Source: Chryseobacterium sp. SSA4.19 (GTDB lineage: Bacteria; Bacteroidota; Bacteroidia; Flavobacteriales; Weeksellaceae). Taken from it: 64,000 bases of DNA. Below, piece after piece: positions 1-8,738 of this stretch. The number at the start of each line of letters is the position of its first letter. Position 1 is the first letter of the stretch. A program made the translations under genes and the position numbers. The DNA is taken from contig NZ_JAKVIP010000008.1 in assembly GCF_022601875.1 (NCBI RefSeq), positions 62,001 to 126,000 of the forward strand, in the 5' to 3' direction. Under the pieces are notes generated by a model. The model searched no databases, was not told where the DNA came from, and worked only from the letters and a program-made list of their open reading frames with translations.

Positions 1-2044
1 GATCATTTTTTGTTGCTTTTGCATATACTGAATCCGTATCTACATCTGGCAGTTCGTATTTTGATTTAACTGAAGGGTCATAAAACCCGAAACCGTTTTC
101 AGCAGAAATAATTTCTTTATCAGCAGAAGGATTTAACTGATCCAGTAAATTTTGTTCTCTTTCCGAAATTTTTGACCTTTCCGAATATTGCTGTAACCAC
201 TGATTAATCTGCACCGGAATTTTATTATTCTTCTGAAGCTGGAGCATCATATCCAAAGCAGCCGTTCTCTGCTCAACATCCCCTTTTGTAATAAGCTCAT
301 CCACTAAAGGAATCAGTACTGCATCTTCCTGCTTCATCATCAGCTCGATAAGTTTTTTACGAAGATTTCCGCCTTTTCTTTTAAACAGGTCATGGAAACT
401 CATTGCTTCTTCTTTATTCAAAGGATTTTGCTGCAAGACGTTAATTCCCGAAGCCACCAAAGACTCTCCTCTGTCCTTGATGATTTTAAAAGCAAACTCT
501 TTCTGGAAAGAAGTTACCTGTTTTTTCTTCTTTTCAAAATTATAAGAATAAGAATAACAGTAGAAATCTTCCAGAATATTTCTCGTCAACTGCTCACGCA
601 GTGCCAAGTCAAACTGGTCGAAATAAGACAATACCAGATCCAGTTTTTCACCATTCTCTCCTACAAGATAAAACATGGAAGCATACAGGTCGCTTTTATT
701 AAATACTGCATTTTGCCATGAGAAGACCTTTCCTTCAAATTTCTTTTCTTTAGTTTCTATGGTTTGGGTTAATTCGTGAAGCTTTTCAAAAAAACCCGGA
801 TAATCCGGATTGTTGATATAGAATTTTGTTTTTGCATTGGCACTTAACAATCCAGCCATTGCATTTCCTGCAAATGCCAGCACCTGGAGGCCGCCATCTT
901 TTACAGCCTTATAAAATATCGGCATCTGAATATAAGGATCGCCGGTCTCTATTGCGAATTTAATAGCCAGGCACTTTTTTTCTACATTTCCTTCGTCAAA
1001 TAGCTGATGAAGATAAGGAACCGTTTTTTCCACATTCCATACGCCCTGAACCCAAAGTGCCATATAAATGTCGTTGTTATTTTTGCTTTTTAAAGCTTCA
1101 GGAATGAGTTCAGGATTACTGAAGTAAGTATTCGCCAGCGAAACAATATTTTTAACTACGGTTTCTTTTTCAGATTCCCATCCAAGACCGGTCCAGGTTC
1201 CTATCGCTCGCACGACAGATGAGAAACGCGTAAGTTTATTATCAGCAATTACCTGGAGCATGTATTGTAATGCTTCCGTACTGGTTTCGTCCAGAGATTC
1301 CAGAATGGTCTGCCTCAAACCTTCCTGCCGTTGAGCAGATAACAACAGCTTCTCAACCAACTCCCAACACTGTTCTTGTTCACTGTTTAATAAAGCTTGG
1401 ATGATATTTCGCGAAACCTTTCCTTCAGGGTGCTTATTGAAAATAATATCTTCAATTAACTGATAAAGTGTCTTATCCCCTGTATCAATGGCTGCCGACC
1501 AAATATAAAACTGACCTGAACTGTTTGACAGCTGGCTGTCATAAATGATCTGCTCTTCCAATGAGAGGTTGTAGTATTGATAGCCCGAACCATACGAATA
1601 CATACTTGGAAGCTCTAATAGGCTTCTTAGTAAATTAACCTGATTCAGCAGAACGAACCTTTGATTATCAGGGGCACGGAATGAACGGCGCCCATAACCT
1701 GTCTGATACATTTTATAAGGCATTTTATTCCATGCATATTTTACCAGATCCGCTCTATCACCGAAAAAATAGACCAGTAAATCAAAATAATCTTTATTTT
1801 TCCAAAGATCAGGTTTGATATATTTTTTCAATTTTTCAGCCTCCGAAGAACCCAGAGTAATTTCCTGATAATAATTATGATTACCAAGCAATAACAGTCC
1901 CAGTTCTGCCGCTTCTTTTTTAAGTTTAGGTTTGGAAAAAAGTTTGGAAAGGAATCCTTTTTCAACCTGTTCCTTAAGATCTTTCTTTAAATTTTTATGA
2001 TAGTCAACAACTTTTTTCGATTTTAATTTTTCGCTAATTTCCAT
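1..2044 (-). CDS. Large HEAT-like protein, possibly DUF4132/DUF5724 family (3' end off window)
   Basis: The frame opens with ATG at 2044 and stays open on the minus strand to base 1, giving about 681 codons with the C-terminus outside the window. The visible protein is soluble, rich in Leu, Lys and Glu, has no signal peptide, and is built of helical stretches resembling HEAT-type repeats. This and its great length recall the E. coli YehI/MolR-like proteins that carry DUF4132 at the C-terminus, which is not visible here. The family assignment is therefore tentative. It lies 24 bases downstream of the 144-residue gene at 2069-2503 and is probably cotranscribed with it. Molecular function is unknown. 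Confidence 0.6.
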   Translation of the reverse strand, partial: MEISEKLKSKKVVDYHKNLKKDLKEQVEKGFLSKLFSKPKLKKEAAELGLLLLGNHNYYQEITLGSSEAEKLKKYIKPDLWKNKDYFDLLVYFFGDRADLVKYAWNKMPYKMYQTGYGRRSFRAPDNQRFVLLNQVNLLRSLLELPSMYSYGSGYQYYNLSLEEQIIYDSQLSNSSGQFYIWSAAIDTGDKTLYQLIEDIIFNKHPEGKVSRNIIQALLNSEQEQCWELVEKLLLSAQRQEGLRQTILESLDETSTEALQYMLQVIADNKLTRFSSVVRAIGTWTGLGWESEKETVVKNIVSLANTYFSNPELIPEALKSKNNNDIYMALWVQGVWNVEKTVPYLHQLFDEGNVEKKCLAIKFAIETGDPYIQMPIFYKAVKDGGLQVLAFAGNAMAGLLSANAKTKFYINNPDYPGFFEKLHELTQTIETKEKKFEGKVFSWQNAVFNKSDLYASMFYLVGENGEKLDLVLSYFDQFDLALREQLTRNILEDFYCYSYSYNFEKKKKQVTSFQKEFAFKIIKDRGESLVASGINVLQQNPLNKEEAMSFHDLFKRKGGNLRKKLIELMMKQEDAVLIPLVDELITKGDVEQRTAALDMMLQLQKNNKIPVQINQWLQQYSERSKISEREQNLLDQLNPSADKEIISAENGFGFYDPSVKSKYELPDVDTDSVYAKATKND

Positions 2045-2068
2045 AAAGTTTGTGATTTAGTATAATAA

Positions 2069-2503
2069 TTACCAATAGCTTCCTGCCAGAAAGGTGAGCC
2101 TGATGAAAGTGAAAGTATGCTGTAAACTTAAATCGATAGCCTGTGTAAGACTCTCAATTTGTTCGTCATTATAAAATACTACAAAAATTCCGTCTTCGAA
2201 AGCCTGAATGGCATTTTCCTGGGCCTTCCCAAGATCCGCTCTTTTCTGATTATAAATACTATCAAAACCTATTTTTCCTGTGTCTGTAAGAATATTCAGG
2301 TAGTTTTCCTGCGGGATTTTGGAAAGATCTTCATCTTCTACTTCAAATGGTTTTGCATTAAACGCCTGTACCTGTTGCTGAACAATAAGCTTTAAAAGAT
2401 TTCCTAATGAAATACTGTCTTGATGATAATCAATTTCAAGACTTTGCAGGGTAAGAACAGGATGTTTCCTGCCCAGTTGCTTTACAGTGACCTTTATTTC
2501 CAT
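2069..2503 (-). CDS. Hypothetical 144-aa protein, operon partner of the downstream large protein
   Basis: A 144-residue acidic cytoplasmic protein without signal peptide or membrane segment. It begins MEIKVTVKQLGRKHPVL and ends in a hydrophobic stretch (FIRLTFLAGSYW). I do not recognise a domain. The gene ends 24 bases before the start of the giant protein at 1-2044, on the same strand, so the two are likely an operon and may work together. A plus-strand frame across the same bases (2159-2395) is a shadow. The coding call rests on a full-length open frame, good codon use and the tight spacing. Confidence 0.75.
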   Translation of the reverse strand: MEIKVTVKQLGRKHPVLTLQSLEIDYHQDSISLGNLLKLIVQQQVQAFNAKPFEVEDEDLSKIPQENYLNILTDTGKIGFDSIYNQKRADLGKAQENAIQAFEDGIFVVFYNDEQIESLTQAIDLSLQHTFTFIRLTFLAGSYW

Positions 2504-2784
2504 ATATTTTGTAGATTGTCTTCTAAAAATATGAAAATATTTTTACTACCACATTTTATATTTTTCAATTATTTTTAAGCATAATCAGATTTACAAGCAT
2601 TGATTACAGCAAAAATCTTTTTTTGAAAAAAAATATATCAGCAAAAAGTAAGGAAAAGTTTCAAAAATAAAATACAAATTAAATATTGGGGTACCGAAAT
2701 TGATACTTATTATTGAACTTAGCGAAAAATTTAAATTATTCAAAGCAAGACGGATATTATTGTTTTCGCGGAAATATATAAAAT
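2504..2784. other. AT-rich intergenic stretch without a gene
   Basis: Between the start of the 144-aa gene and the terminator behind tRNA-His lies very AT-rich DNA. A minus-strand open frame (2591-2860) runs through the terminator and the tRNA gene and is not credible. It presumably holds the promoter of the 2503 to 1 transcription unit, but I could not identify convincing promoter boxes. Confidence 0.5.
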
Positions 2785-2818
2785 AAAAAAAGTACACTTT
2801 TAAAAAAGTGTACTTTTT
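2785..2818 (-). terminator. Rho-independent terminator behind tRNA-His
   Basis: A palindrome with arms AAAAGTACACTT and AAGTGTACTTTT is flanked on the left by a run of A, which becomes the U tract in a minus-strand transcript. It lies directly downstream of the tRNA-His gene. Confidence 0.7.
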
Positions 2819-2820
2819 AG

Positions 2821-2895
<75 letters not shown>

Positions 2896-2930
2896 GTTTT
2901 GTGAGTGCAAATATAGGAAATATTTTTTAG

Positions 2931-3650
2931 TTACCAAATAATTCCGTCGAAATTTTTCATCGCAATCAGCTTCTCAGACGTAAATCCCTCAGCATAAGTG
3001 ACTCCTGATAAACGTCCAAGATCCTGAGCACGATATGTCAGGCTCTCAAAAAAGTCTTTTGAAGTAATAGGGGTTTCCGGTTCTTTAGATGTCGGGTCGT
3101 AAAATTGAGTTTTGAATGCCATACAGGCTTTAATCTTTTGATCAAGATATTCTGAAATATCAATAACAAACTCCGGTTCAATATTTTTCCATTGGATATA
3201 GTGAAAAATCTGTTTCGGTCTCCAGGCTTCCTGATTTTCCCCGTCTAAAACCGTTTCTATTTTCCTAAGTCCTGATAAAAAGCATGCATCCGATACTAAT
3301 TTCGCTGCTTTGGCATGATCCGGATGTCTATCATCAATTGCATTTGCCAACACGATTTCCGGGCGGTATTTGCGGACCATTTTAACGATCTCTATTTGAT
3401 AAGCCTGAGAATTCTCTAAGAATCCGTCTTTCAACCCAAGATTCTCTCTTGCCGCAATTCCTAAAATCCCGGCAGAATCAGCAGCTTCAGCTTTTCTGGT
3501 TTCATCAGTACCGCGGGTTCCCAATTCCCCTTTAGTAAGGTCAACAATAACACAAATTTTACCTTCAGAAACCATTTTCGCAATAGTTCCGCCACATCCC
3601 AGTTCCACATCGTCAGGATGTGCCCCAAAAGCAAGTATATCTGTTTTCAT
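2931..3650 (-). CDS. bshB1: N-acetylglucosaminyl-L-malate deacetylase, bacillithiol biosynthesis
   Basis: A 239-residue LmbE-like zinc deacetylase. It matches BshB1, which removes the acetyl group from GlcNAc-malate in the second step of bacillithiol synthesis. The N-terminal metal motif AHPDDVE lies at residues 10-16 and the second metal/catalytic motif HPDH at 109-112. Length is typical for the family. Bacillithiol is the usual low-molecular-weight thiol of many Bacteroidota and Firmicutes. The gene appears monocistronic. A TATCTTTG-like -7 box (3662-3655 on the minus strand) sits only a few bases before the ATG, so the leader would be very short if that box is used. Confidence 0.93.
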   Translation of the reverse strand: MKTDILAFGAHPDDVELGCGGTIAKMVSEGKICVIVDLTKGELGTRGTDETRKAEAADSAGILGIAARENLGLKDGFLENSQAYQIEIVKMVRKYRPEIVLANAIDDRHPDHAKAAKLVSDACFLSGLRKIETVLDGENQEAWRPKQIFHYIQWKNIEPEFVIDISEYLDQKIKACMAFKTQFYDPTSKEPETPITSKDFFESLTYRAQDLGRLSGVTYAEGFTSEKLIAMKNFDGIIW

Positions 3651-3673
3651 CTGTCAAAGATAAGGCTTAAATA

Positions 3674-3706
3674 AAAGCTTCCCAAACATTACGAATGGGA
3701 AGCTTT
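3674..3706 (-). terminator. Hairpin between the TPR gene and bshB1
   Basis: Inverted repeat AAAGCTTCCCA ... TGGGAAGCTTT with an A-rich left flank. In a minus-strand transcript it would be a stem-loop followed by a U-rich stretch, placed 20-50 bases after the TPR gene stop. Confidence 0.65.
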
Positions 3707-3724
3707 ATATAATTAATATTTTAC

Positions 3725-5377
3725 TTATTTATTAATCTCAGCATTTAGTTTAACAGCATCCTGATAAGTAGGATCTAGTTGTACTGATTTTGCAACATAA
3801 TCTTTGGCTTTAGCAAGATCATTATCTTTACTCATATATGCTACAGCAAAATAAGCATAAGCTAAGGTTTGTTTGTTGGCTTCCTGCTCAGCAGGTTTTA
3901 CCGTAGAAATATATTTCTCATAAGCAATTTTTGCCGCTTCATTATTTCCTGCCTGCTGATAAGAATATCCTAAACTGTAATGACCAGGTGCCCAGTCAGG
4001 AAGAAGTGCTGTCATCTTCTGCCATGTCATAATCGCTCCGTTCCAGTTTTTAGCATCCTGATAAGCAGTTGCCAATTTAAACAGAGAATCAGAATCCTCA
4101 GCATTAGCAGCCACTTTCTGCTTTAACGCTTCAATGGTAGGATTGGTTGGGCCTGCATCAACAGAAGACTGAGAAGCACCTCCGCCTCCTGCGATCTTAG
4201 CTAATTCCATATCCCATTTCATTGTTTCATCTTTTGCAGCTTTGGCAATACCTACTTTCTGCTGAGATTCAGTCATTAAAGCTGTCTTTTTAGCAGCATC
4301 CGTTTCTGTCTTAGCTAAACCGGCAGCAATAAGACCCTGAAGCCCCTGATCCGCAGCCTGGATTCTTGTTTTGTCCGCCTGTGAAATAAAGCTGTCCATA
4401 CTCTGCTTTGCCTCTGTATATTTTCCATCGGCATAAAGCTGATATGCTCTCAGCTTAAATTTAATAGGATCATTGATCTTATCAAAAATTTTATCTAAAA
4501 CCTGTTTTGAATTGGCATAATCTTCATTGGTAAAATAAAGCTTAGCAATTTCCAATTGAGTGTAAGGATCCTCATCCGCATATTTTGTATAGTTGATCAA
4601 ATCCTGAGTCGCTTTTGCATTTTGCTGGTATCTGATGTCATAAGCAGCTAAAGCCTTATAAGCCGGAGCATAAGACGGATCGGTAGCAATTGCTTTGTCT
4701 ATACTCGTTTTCGCCTGCTGCCATTGCTGAGCTGCCATCCATAGAGTTCCGATTCTTGTATAAACAGAAGCTTTGTTTTTAGCCAACGGAAGCGCTTTAT
4801 CATAAGCTGTCATTGCATCTCCCGGCATTCTCTTAAGCCTGTAAGCATCTCCCAAAGTATAATAATAATGGGCAGGCACTTCTTTTCTTTGAGCTCTTTC
4901 AATAGCTTTATTTAAGAACTGAATCGCCAGGTCAGGCGAGTTATTCTTTTCAAACAATGTCAGTGCTTCTGCAGCCCTGAATAAAACTTCAGCGTCTTTC
5001 TCTCTCGAATCACTTACAATTTTCTGAATTTCCGCTACTGCAGATTTATCACCTTTTCCAAGCTTCACAGCGGCCAATCCTATTTTATTTAAATAGCTTT
5101 TTCCATCTGCCGCTAAACCTTTATTAAAACTTTCAGTGGCTGCTGCAAAATCAGGCTCACCTTGCTTCAAATAAGTATTTCCTAAGTAAAAATAATTCTC
5201 AGCGGTTGGTGCTGAGGCAATCATATTCGTAAAATTAGTTTTTGCCTGAGCAAACTTATCGCTGTCCATACTGTTGATACCATCCTGTACCGTCTGTGCA
5301 ATGGTAAGGTTAGTAAAAAACAATACAGCTGCTCCAAAAGCAATCTTTTTTACACTCATTTTCATTATATATTTCAT
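3725..5377 (-). CDS. Secreted tetratricopeptide-repeat protein
   Basis: A 550-residue protein with a Sec signal peptide (hydrophobic core AFGAAVLFFTNLTIA, cleavage likely before QTVQDG). The rest is almost wholly TPR-like helices, with clear repeats around residues 60-130, 170-260 and 430-550. A glycine/serine-rich linker (GGGGASQSS) near residue 400 splits two TPR blocks. Such periplasmic TPR proteins act as scaffolds, and no enzymatic motif is visible. The gene follows the pstS-like gene by about 110 bases on the same strand and lies in the stretch downstream of tonB. Two internal Met codons (residues 5 and 7) are equally plausible starts and would shorten the n-region. Confidence 0.85.
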   Translation of the reverse strand: MKYIMKMSVKKIAFGAAVLFFTNLTIAQTVQDGINSMDSDKFAQAKTNFTNMIASAPTAENYFYLGNTYLKQGEPDFAAATESFNKGLAADGKSYLNKIGLAAVKLGKGDKSAVAEIQKIVSDSREKDAEVLFRAAEALTLFEKNNSPDLAIQFLNKAIERAQRKEVPAHYYYTLGDAYRLKRMPGDAMTAYDKALPLAKNKASVYTRIGTLWMAAQQWQQAKTSIDKAIATDPSYAPAYKALAAYDIRYQQNAKATQDLINYTKYADEDPYTQLEIAKLYFTNEDYANSKQVLDKIFDKINDPIKFKLRAYQLYADGKYTEAKQSMDSFISQADKTRIQAADQGLQGLIAAGLAKTETDAAKKTALMTESQQKVGIAKAAKDETMKWDMELAKIAGGGGASQSSVDAGPTNPTIEALKQKVAANAEDSDSLFKLATAYQDAKNWNGAIMTWQKMTALLPDWAPGHYSLGYSYQQAGNNEAAKIAYEKYISTVKPAEQEANKQTLAYAYFAVAYMSKDNDLAKAKDYVAKSVQLDPTYQDAVKLNAEINK

Positions 5378-5485
5378 TTTTTATTTATAAATTGACATTA
5401 TATCATCGCAATTTCCAGACCAAAATAATGTATTTATTTTAGCTATGAGTCACTTTAATACTTTTTATAATGCATTTAATATTTT

Positions 5486-6358
5486 TTAACGCATCTGTAC
5501 TTCTCTTCTGTAAAGATTATAAGGCTGTAATCCTTCCTTCTGAACAATCATTTGTCCTAATTGTGTACAGGAATATCTAATGAACCCATTAGCTAGATTA
5601 AAATTTCCCTCATTAGTTAAAAAATAAAGTATTCTTGTGAAAGGATAATTCATAGTACGCAAGTTCTCAGGATCCGGAGTATATTGCTTACCTTTATATT
5701 CAACCGGCAGAATTTTGACCATGCTTTTCAGCTGCTCAGATTCTTTATCATAGGGTCTGCTAAAGGTGTTAAGTCCAATCACACCGATTTTATCAGGATA
5801 TTTATTGAGTTCCTCGATAATATTTTTATTTCCCGGAATTACAGAATATTTTAAGTCTTTCGGCTGCTTCTTTAATTTTTGGGCAACAAAATTAAGATTG
5901 CTTGAATTGGCACCGTCAAAGATAAATTCCTGATTATCAGAAAGCATTGCTTTATTAATCTCCTCCATAGAAATACTTTCTTTTGAAGAGCTTTTCGGAA
6001 CAATAAAAACAACAGCATCTGCTGCAAATTTTGCCGGTAAAAATTTAAGATCTACCTGTTCTTCATAAGATTTTATTTCTGCAGGTGAGAGATCTCTGGA
6101 CATCACAATTATTCTGGTTTTGTCTTTCAGTAAATCCAGAAATCCTAAATCTTCTTTTTTAGTCGCTACTTTAATCTTTGTCTCAGGATAATTAATCATA
6201 TACCCATCTGCCAAAGCTTCTGTAACACTTTTAAAAGATTCATCCGTAAGAATGGTCATTTCACCTCTGTGATAAGACGGCGTTTTATCTTCGTTTTTGC
6301 AGTTCATCACGATCAGACCGAGGAAAAACAGTATTATAATTTTAAAATTATTTTTCAT
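5486..6358 (-). CDS. PstS-like phosphate-binding lipoprotein
   Basis: A 290-residue protein with a lipoprotein signal peptide (hydrophobic segment then VMNCKNED, lipid on Cys20). The remainder resembles PstS-type substrate-binding proteins: a segment near residue 37 (LTDESF), an SSKESISMEEI region mid-protein, and a C-terminal LTNEGNFNLANGFIRYS motif. No pstCAB permease genes are nearby. In flavobacteria a PstS-like protein is often found in this place downstream of tonB, so its ligand is not certain. Its start overlaps the end of the 65-residue membrane gene upstream by 11 bases, suggesting translational coupling. Confidence 0.82.
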   Translation of the reverse strand: MKNNFKIIILFFLGLIVMNCKNEDKTPSYHRGEMTILTDESFKSVTEALADGYMINYPETKIKVATKKEDLGFLDLLKDKTRIIVMSRDLSPAEIKSYEEQVDLKFLPAKFAADAVVFIVPKSSSKESISMEEINKAMLSDNQEFIFDGANSSNLNFVAQKLKKQPKDLKYSVIPGNKNIIEELNKYPDKIGVIGLNTFSRPYDKESEQLKSMVKILPVEYKGKQYTPDPENLRTMNYPFTRILYFLTNEGNFNLANGFIRYSCTQLGQMIVQKEGLQPYNLYRREVQMR

Positions 6359-6545
6359 CTTCTGAATTTTTAATTCTTGTAACCGCCCTATAAATTCTGA
6401 AAATACCGTAAAGAATAAGGAGAGCCCCTAATGCATAGGCAATACCCGGCTCCAAAACCGTAAAGAAGAATTTGTAGAGCATAACTACAACTCCCAAAAC
6501 GATATAAAACAATCCCGTAATGAGGGATAACCAATTGAACATCAT
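6348..6545 (-). CDS. Small two-helix membrane protein
   Basis: 65 residues with two predicted membrane helices (about 5-25 and 33-52) and a charged C-terminal tail (RIKNSEDEK). No named domain is recognised. The 3' end overlaps the start of the pstS-like gene by 11 bases, so they are cotranscribed. A strong hairpin separates it from tonB upstream, so it either has its own promoter or depends on read-through. The frame at 6388-6582 is a shadow. Confidence 0.75.
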   Translation of the reverse strand: MMFNWLSLITGLFYIVLGVVVMLYKFFFTVLEPGIAYALGALLILYGIFRIYRAVTRIKNSEDEK

Positions 6546-6560
6546 ATAGCAAAAATACCA

Positions 6561-6600
6561 AAAAAAATAAAAAGGGAAGCATAAGCTTCCCTTTTTTATT
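6561..6600 (-). terminator. Terminator behind the exbB-exbD-exbD-tonB operon
   Basis: Stem GGGAAGC / GCTTCCC with loop ATAA (6575-6592), flanked on the minus-strand exit side by a long A run (T run in the transcript). It lies about 25 bases after the tonB stop. Confidence 0.8.
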
Positions 6601-6621
6601 ATTATTTAAAGATAATGTAAA

Positions 6622-7461
6622 TTATCCCTCAAAATTCATCGTCAGAGGTAATCTGAATCGGTAACGTACAGACTGCCCGTTAATTTTAGCAGGAGTCCAT
6701 TTGTTTTTAATCGATTTGATTGTTCTGATGGCTTCAGCATTAAAATCTGAGTTTTTCCCGGAAGCCTTAACGTCAGTAATACTTCCGTCTCTTTCTACTA
6801 CGAAAGTGATTTCAGTTTTAACAGTACCTTCGTCTCCGTTCATTGCAGAACCGTCAAAGTTACCTGAAACCTTGTTTCTGAATGCATTAATACCTCCTGG
6901 GAATTCTGCAGTCTGCTCAACTTCAGTATACACCTGAGTATCACTTACCTGAGGTTTAAGTTCAACTGCGTTTCCTTTTCCACTTGACGGCGGTGGCGGT
7001 GGCGGTGTATAAGCCGGAGCTTTTACTCCTGCCTGATTTTCCAGACCAGTCGTAGTTTCCAACTGCTTGGAAATCGGTGGCGGTGGAGTTTCTATTTTCG
7101 GAGCTTTTACCGGCTCAGGAACTACGTTCTGAATCACCTCAATTTTCTCTTCCTCTTTTGGCGGAGGTGGCGGAGGTGGTTCTTCTTCCTTCGGCTGCTC
7201 AATAATAGGCTCGTCCTCAAGAATATTAATCAGATCAGCTTTTATCTCTTGTGGAGGTGGTTCGGAAAGCCTCTTAATAGTCAGGTAGATAAAAGGAGAC
7301 AAAGCTGCAACAAGGAATAATGCTGTTCCAACGATAAAAGATTTTGTCAGAAGTCTTGGATACTGATGTCTTAAATCATAAGCACCATATTCTTTGTTTC
7401 TATTTTCAAATACGATTTCATCTAAAGTAAGATTAGGATCGTATACATTTTCATTTGCCAT
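6622..7461 (-). CDS. tonB: TonB family energy transducer
   Basis: 279 residues. A short cytoplasmic N-terminus (with the flavobacterial motif NKEYGAYDLR near residue 22) is followed by one membrane helix (about 42-65). Then comes a long Pro/Glu/Lys periplasmic linker (PPPPPPP at about 96-102) and a C-terminal TonB domain (about 195-279) with the typical DGSITDVKASG and WTPAKINGQ patterns. It passes proton-motive energy from ExbB-ExbD to TonB-dependent outer-membrane receptors. It is the last gene of the exbB-exbD-exbD-tonB run and is followed by a terminator. Confidence 0.93.
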   Translation of the reverse strand: MANENVYDPNLTLDEIVFENRNKEYGAYDLRHQYPRLLTKSFIVGTALFLVAALSPFIYLTIKRLSEPPPQEIKADLINILEDEPIIEQPKEEEPPPPPPPKEEEKIEVIQNVVPEPVKAPKIETPPPPISKQLETTTGLENQAGVKAPAYTPPPPPPSSGKGNAVELKPQVSDTQVYTEVEQTAEFPGGINAFRNKVSGNFDGSAMNGDEGTVKTEITFVVERDGSITDVKASGKNSDFNAEAIRTIKSIKNKWTPAKINGQSVRYRFRLPLTMNFEG

Positions 7462-7484
7462 AGATTTACAATTTTATGGTTAAA

Positions 7485-8057
7485 TTACTTTGTAGCTGAC
7501 GCAGCCTGAGCTCCGTTATTTCCAACTTTCTTATTATAAACAGCCTGTTCCCAAGGTTTCACATCGGTAACCCCGTATTGCTCGCTTTTGGTAATGGCCA
7601 TTTCATCAAGAATATCAACAAAGTTTTTATATACAGCATCATCAGTCGGTTTGATAATTACCGTGAATTTGGTTTTATCTGCCGCTCTTGCTTTTGCCTG
7701 CTCGATTACTTTTCTGATTCCTTCTCTATCAAAAGTCGTTTCATTAAGAGTCTGGTCATTTAAAGACGTATTGTCCTGTTGATGCCAGAAAACCCTATTG
7801 TTTTTTCCTAATAATAGAGAAATAGAATTTGAAAGTTTAATTTCTGTTGGAGGTGGTTTTTTAGTTTCATCTTTCGGTTTAGCCGGAAGACCCAAATCCA
7901 TCACATTCGGTTTAGAGAATGTAGTTGTGAACATAAAGAAGGTAATCAATAGAAAACCCAAGTCCACCATCGGAGTCATATCGACTCTGGTACTTTGTTT
8001 CTTGGAACGTACCTTGCCGCCTTTGGCGCCTTTTTCCTGTACTTGTACTTCTGCCAT
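7485..8057 (-). CDS. exbD: ExbD-type biopolymer transporter (second of tandem pair)
   Basis: 190 residues. One membrane helix starts at about residue 29, with the family-defining DMTPMVDLGFLLITFF, whose first Asp in the helix is the proton-bearing residue. A periplasmic domain follows with VIIKPTDDAVYKNFVDILD. It forms the ExbB-ExbD proton channel that drives TonB. It sits 12 bases downstream of another exbD and 23 bases upstream of tonB. A close paralogue is found at 22278-22811. The last residues are low complexity (GAQAASATK). Confidence 0.93.
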   Translation of the reverse strand: MAEVQVQEKGAKGGKVRSKKQSTRVDMTPMVDLGFLLITFFMFTTTFSKPNVMDLGLPAKPKDETKKPPPTEIKLSNSISLLLGKNNRVFWHQQDNTSLNDQTLNETTFDREGIRKVIEQAKARAADKTKFTVIIKPTDDAVYKNFVDILDEMAITKSEQYGVTDVKPWEQAVYNKKVGNNGAQAASATK

Positions 8058-8069
8058 TTCTAAATGATA

Positions 8070-8678
8070 TTATTCATTAGGTTTACCTTCTTGTGATGTA
8101 ATCAACCAAAATTTAAGAAAATCAATATCTCTTAAACCCTCAAATAGGCTTTTAACTTTTGGATATTCAGTAGTAACGTCACCTTTAATCGCTAGTTTGT
8201 ATTCAGGATTTACGTTAAGACTTTCTTTTACCCAGTCTACCAATTGCTTATTTGTACTATCCATAGGAATCCCTGTAGGACTCTTGAAATTCTTCTGCGC
8301 GTCATCTGGCAAATCAAGATAGCTTTTGAGTTGGTTCATAGGAACCCCAATAGCCTGTACTTTCTGGAATGCAGCTTTCTCGTTATTGTCAAAAGTAATT
8401 CCATACTTTTTACCCATATTGTCTAAAAGCTTTACTCTCTCTGTTGCATTTTCTACCGGCTGAAAATAAAATTTTCCGTCCGGAGTAGCGTTGATGGTCA
8501 TCAAGCTGGCATCAGGAAGTAATTTTTCTGATATTGAAGATGGCGGTTTAATCTGCTCCACGTCAGGTTTTTTAAACTGAGTGGTCAAGATAAAGAACGT
8601 AAGCAGCAGGAATGCAACGTCACACATTGCCGTCATATCCGTCACTACTCCATGTCTTTTTGGTTTGACTCTCGCCAT
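8070..8678 (-). CDS. exbD: ExbD-type biopolymer transporter (first of tandem pair)
   Basis: 202 residues. An N-terminal membrane helix contains TDMTAMCDVAFLLLTFFIL with the conserved Asp. The periplasmic domain is longer and diverged from the neighbouring ExbD, with a central insert of about 60 residues (around 90-150) before the C-terminal KGDVTTEYPKVKSLFEGL segment. Two different ExbD proteins in a row are normal in Bacteroidota TonB operons. It lies 60 bases downstream of exbB. Confidence 0.92.
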   Translation of the reverse strand: MARVKPKRHGVVTDMTAMCDVAFLLLTFFILTTQFKKPDVEQIKPPSSISEKLLPDASLMTINATPDGKFYFQPVENATERVKLLDNMGKKYGITFDNNEKAAFQKVQAIGVPMNQLKSYLDLPDDAQKNFKSPTGIPMDSTNKQLVDWVKESLNVNPEYKLAIKGDVTTEYPKVKSLFEGLRDIDFLKFWLITSQEGKPNE

Positions 8679-8738
8679 TATTATTAATAATTTTTAATTA
8701 AACTTCTTTTTACTTACTTGCGTAATTCCGCCTGATTC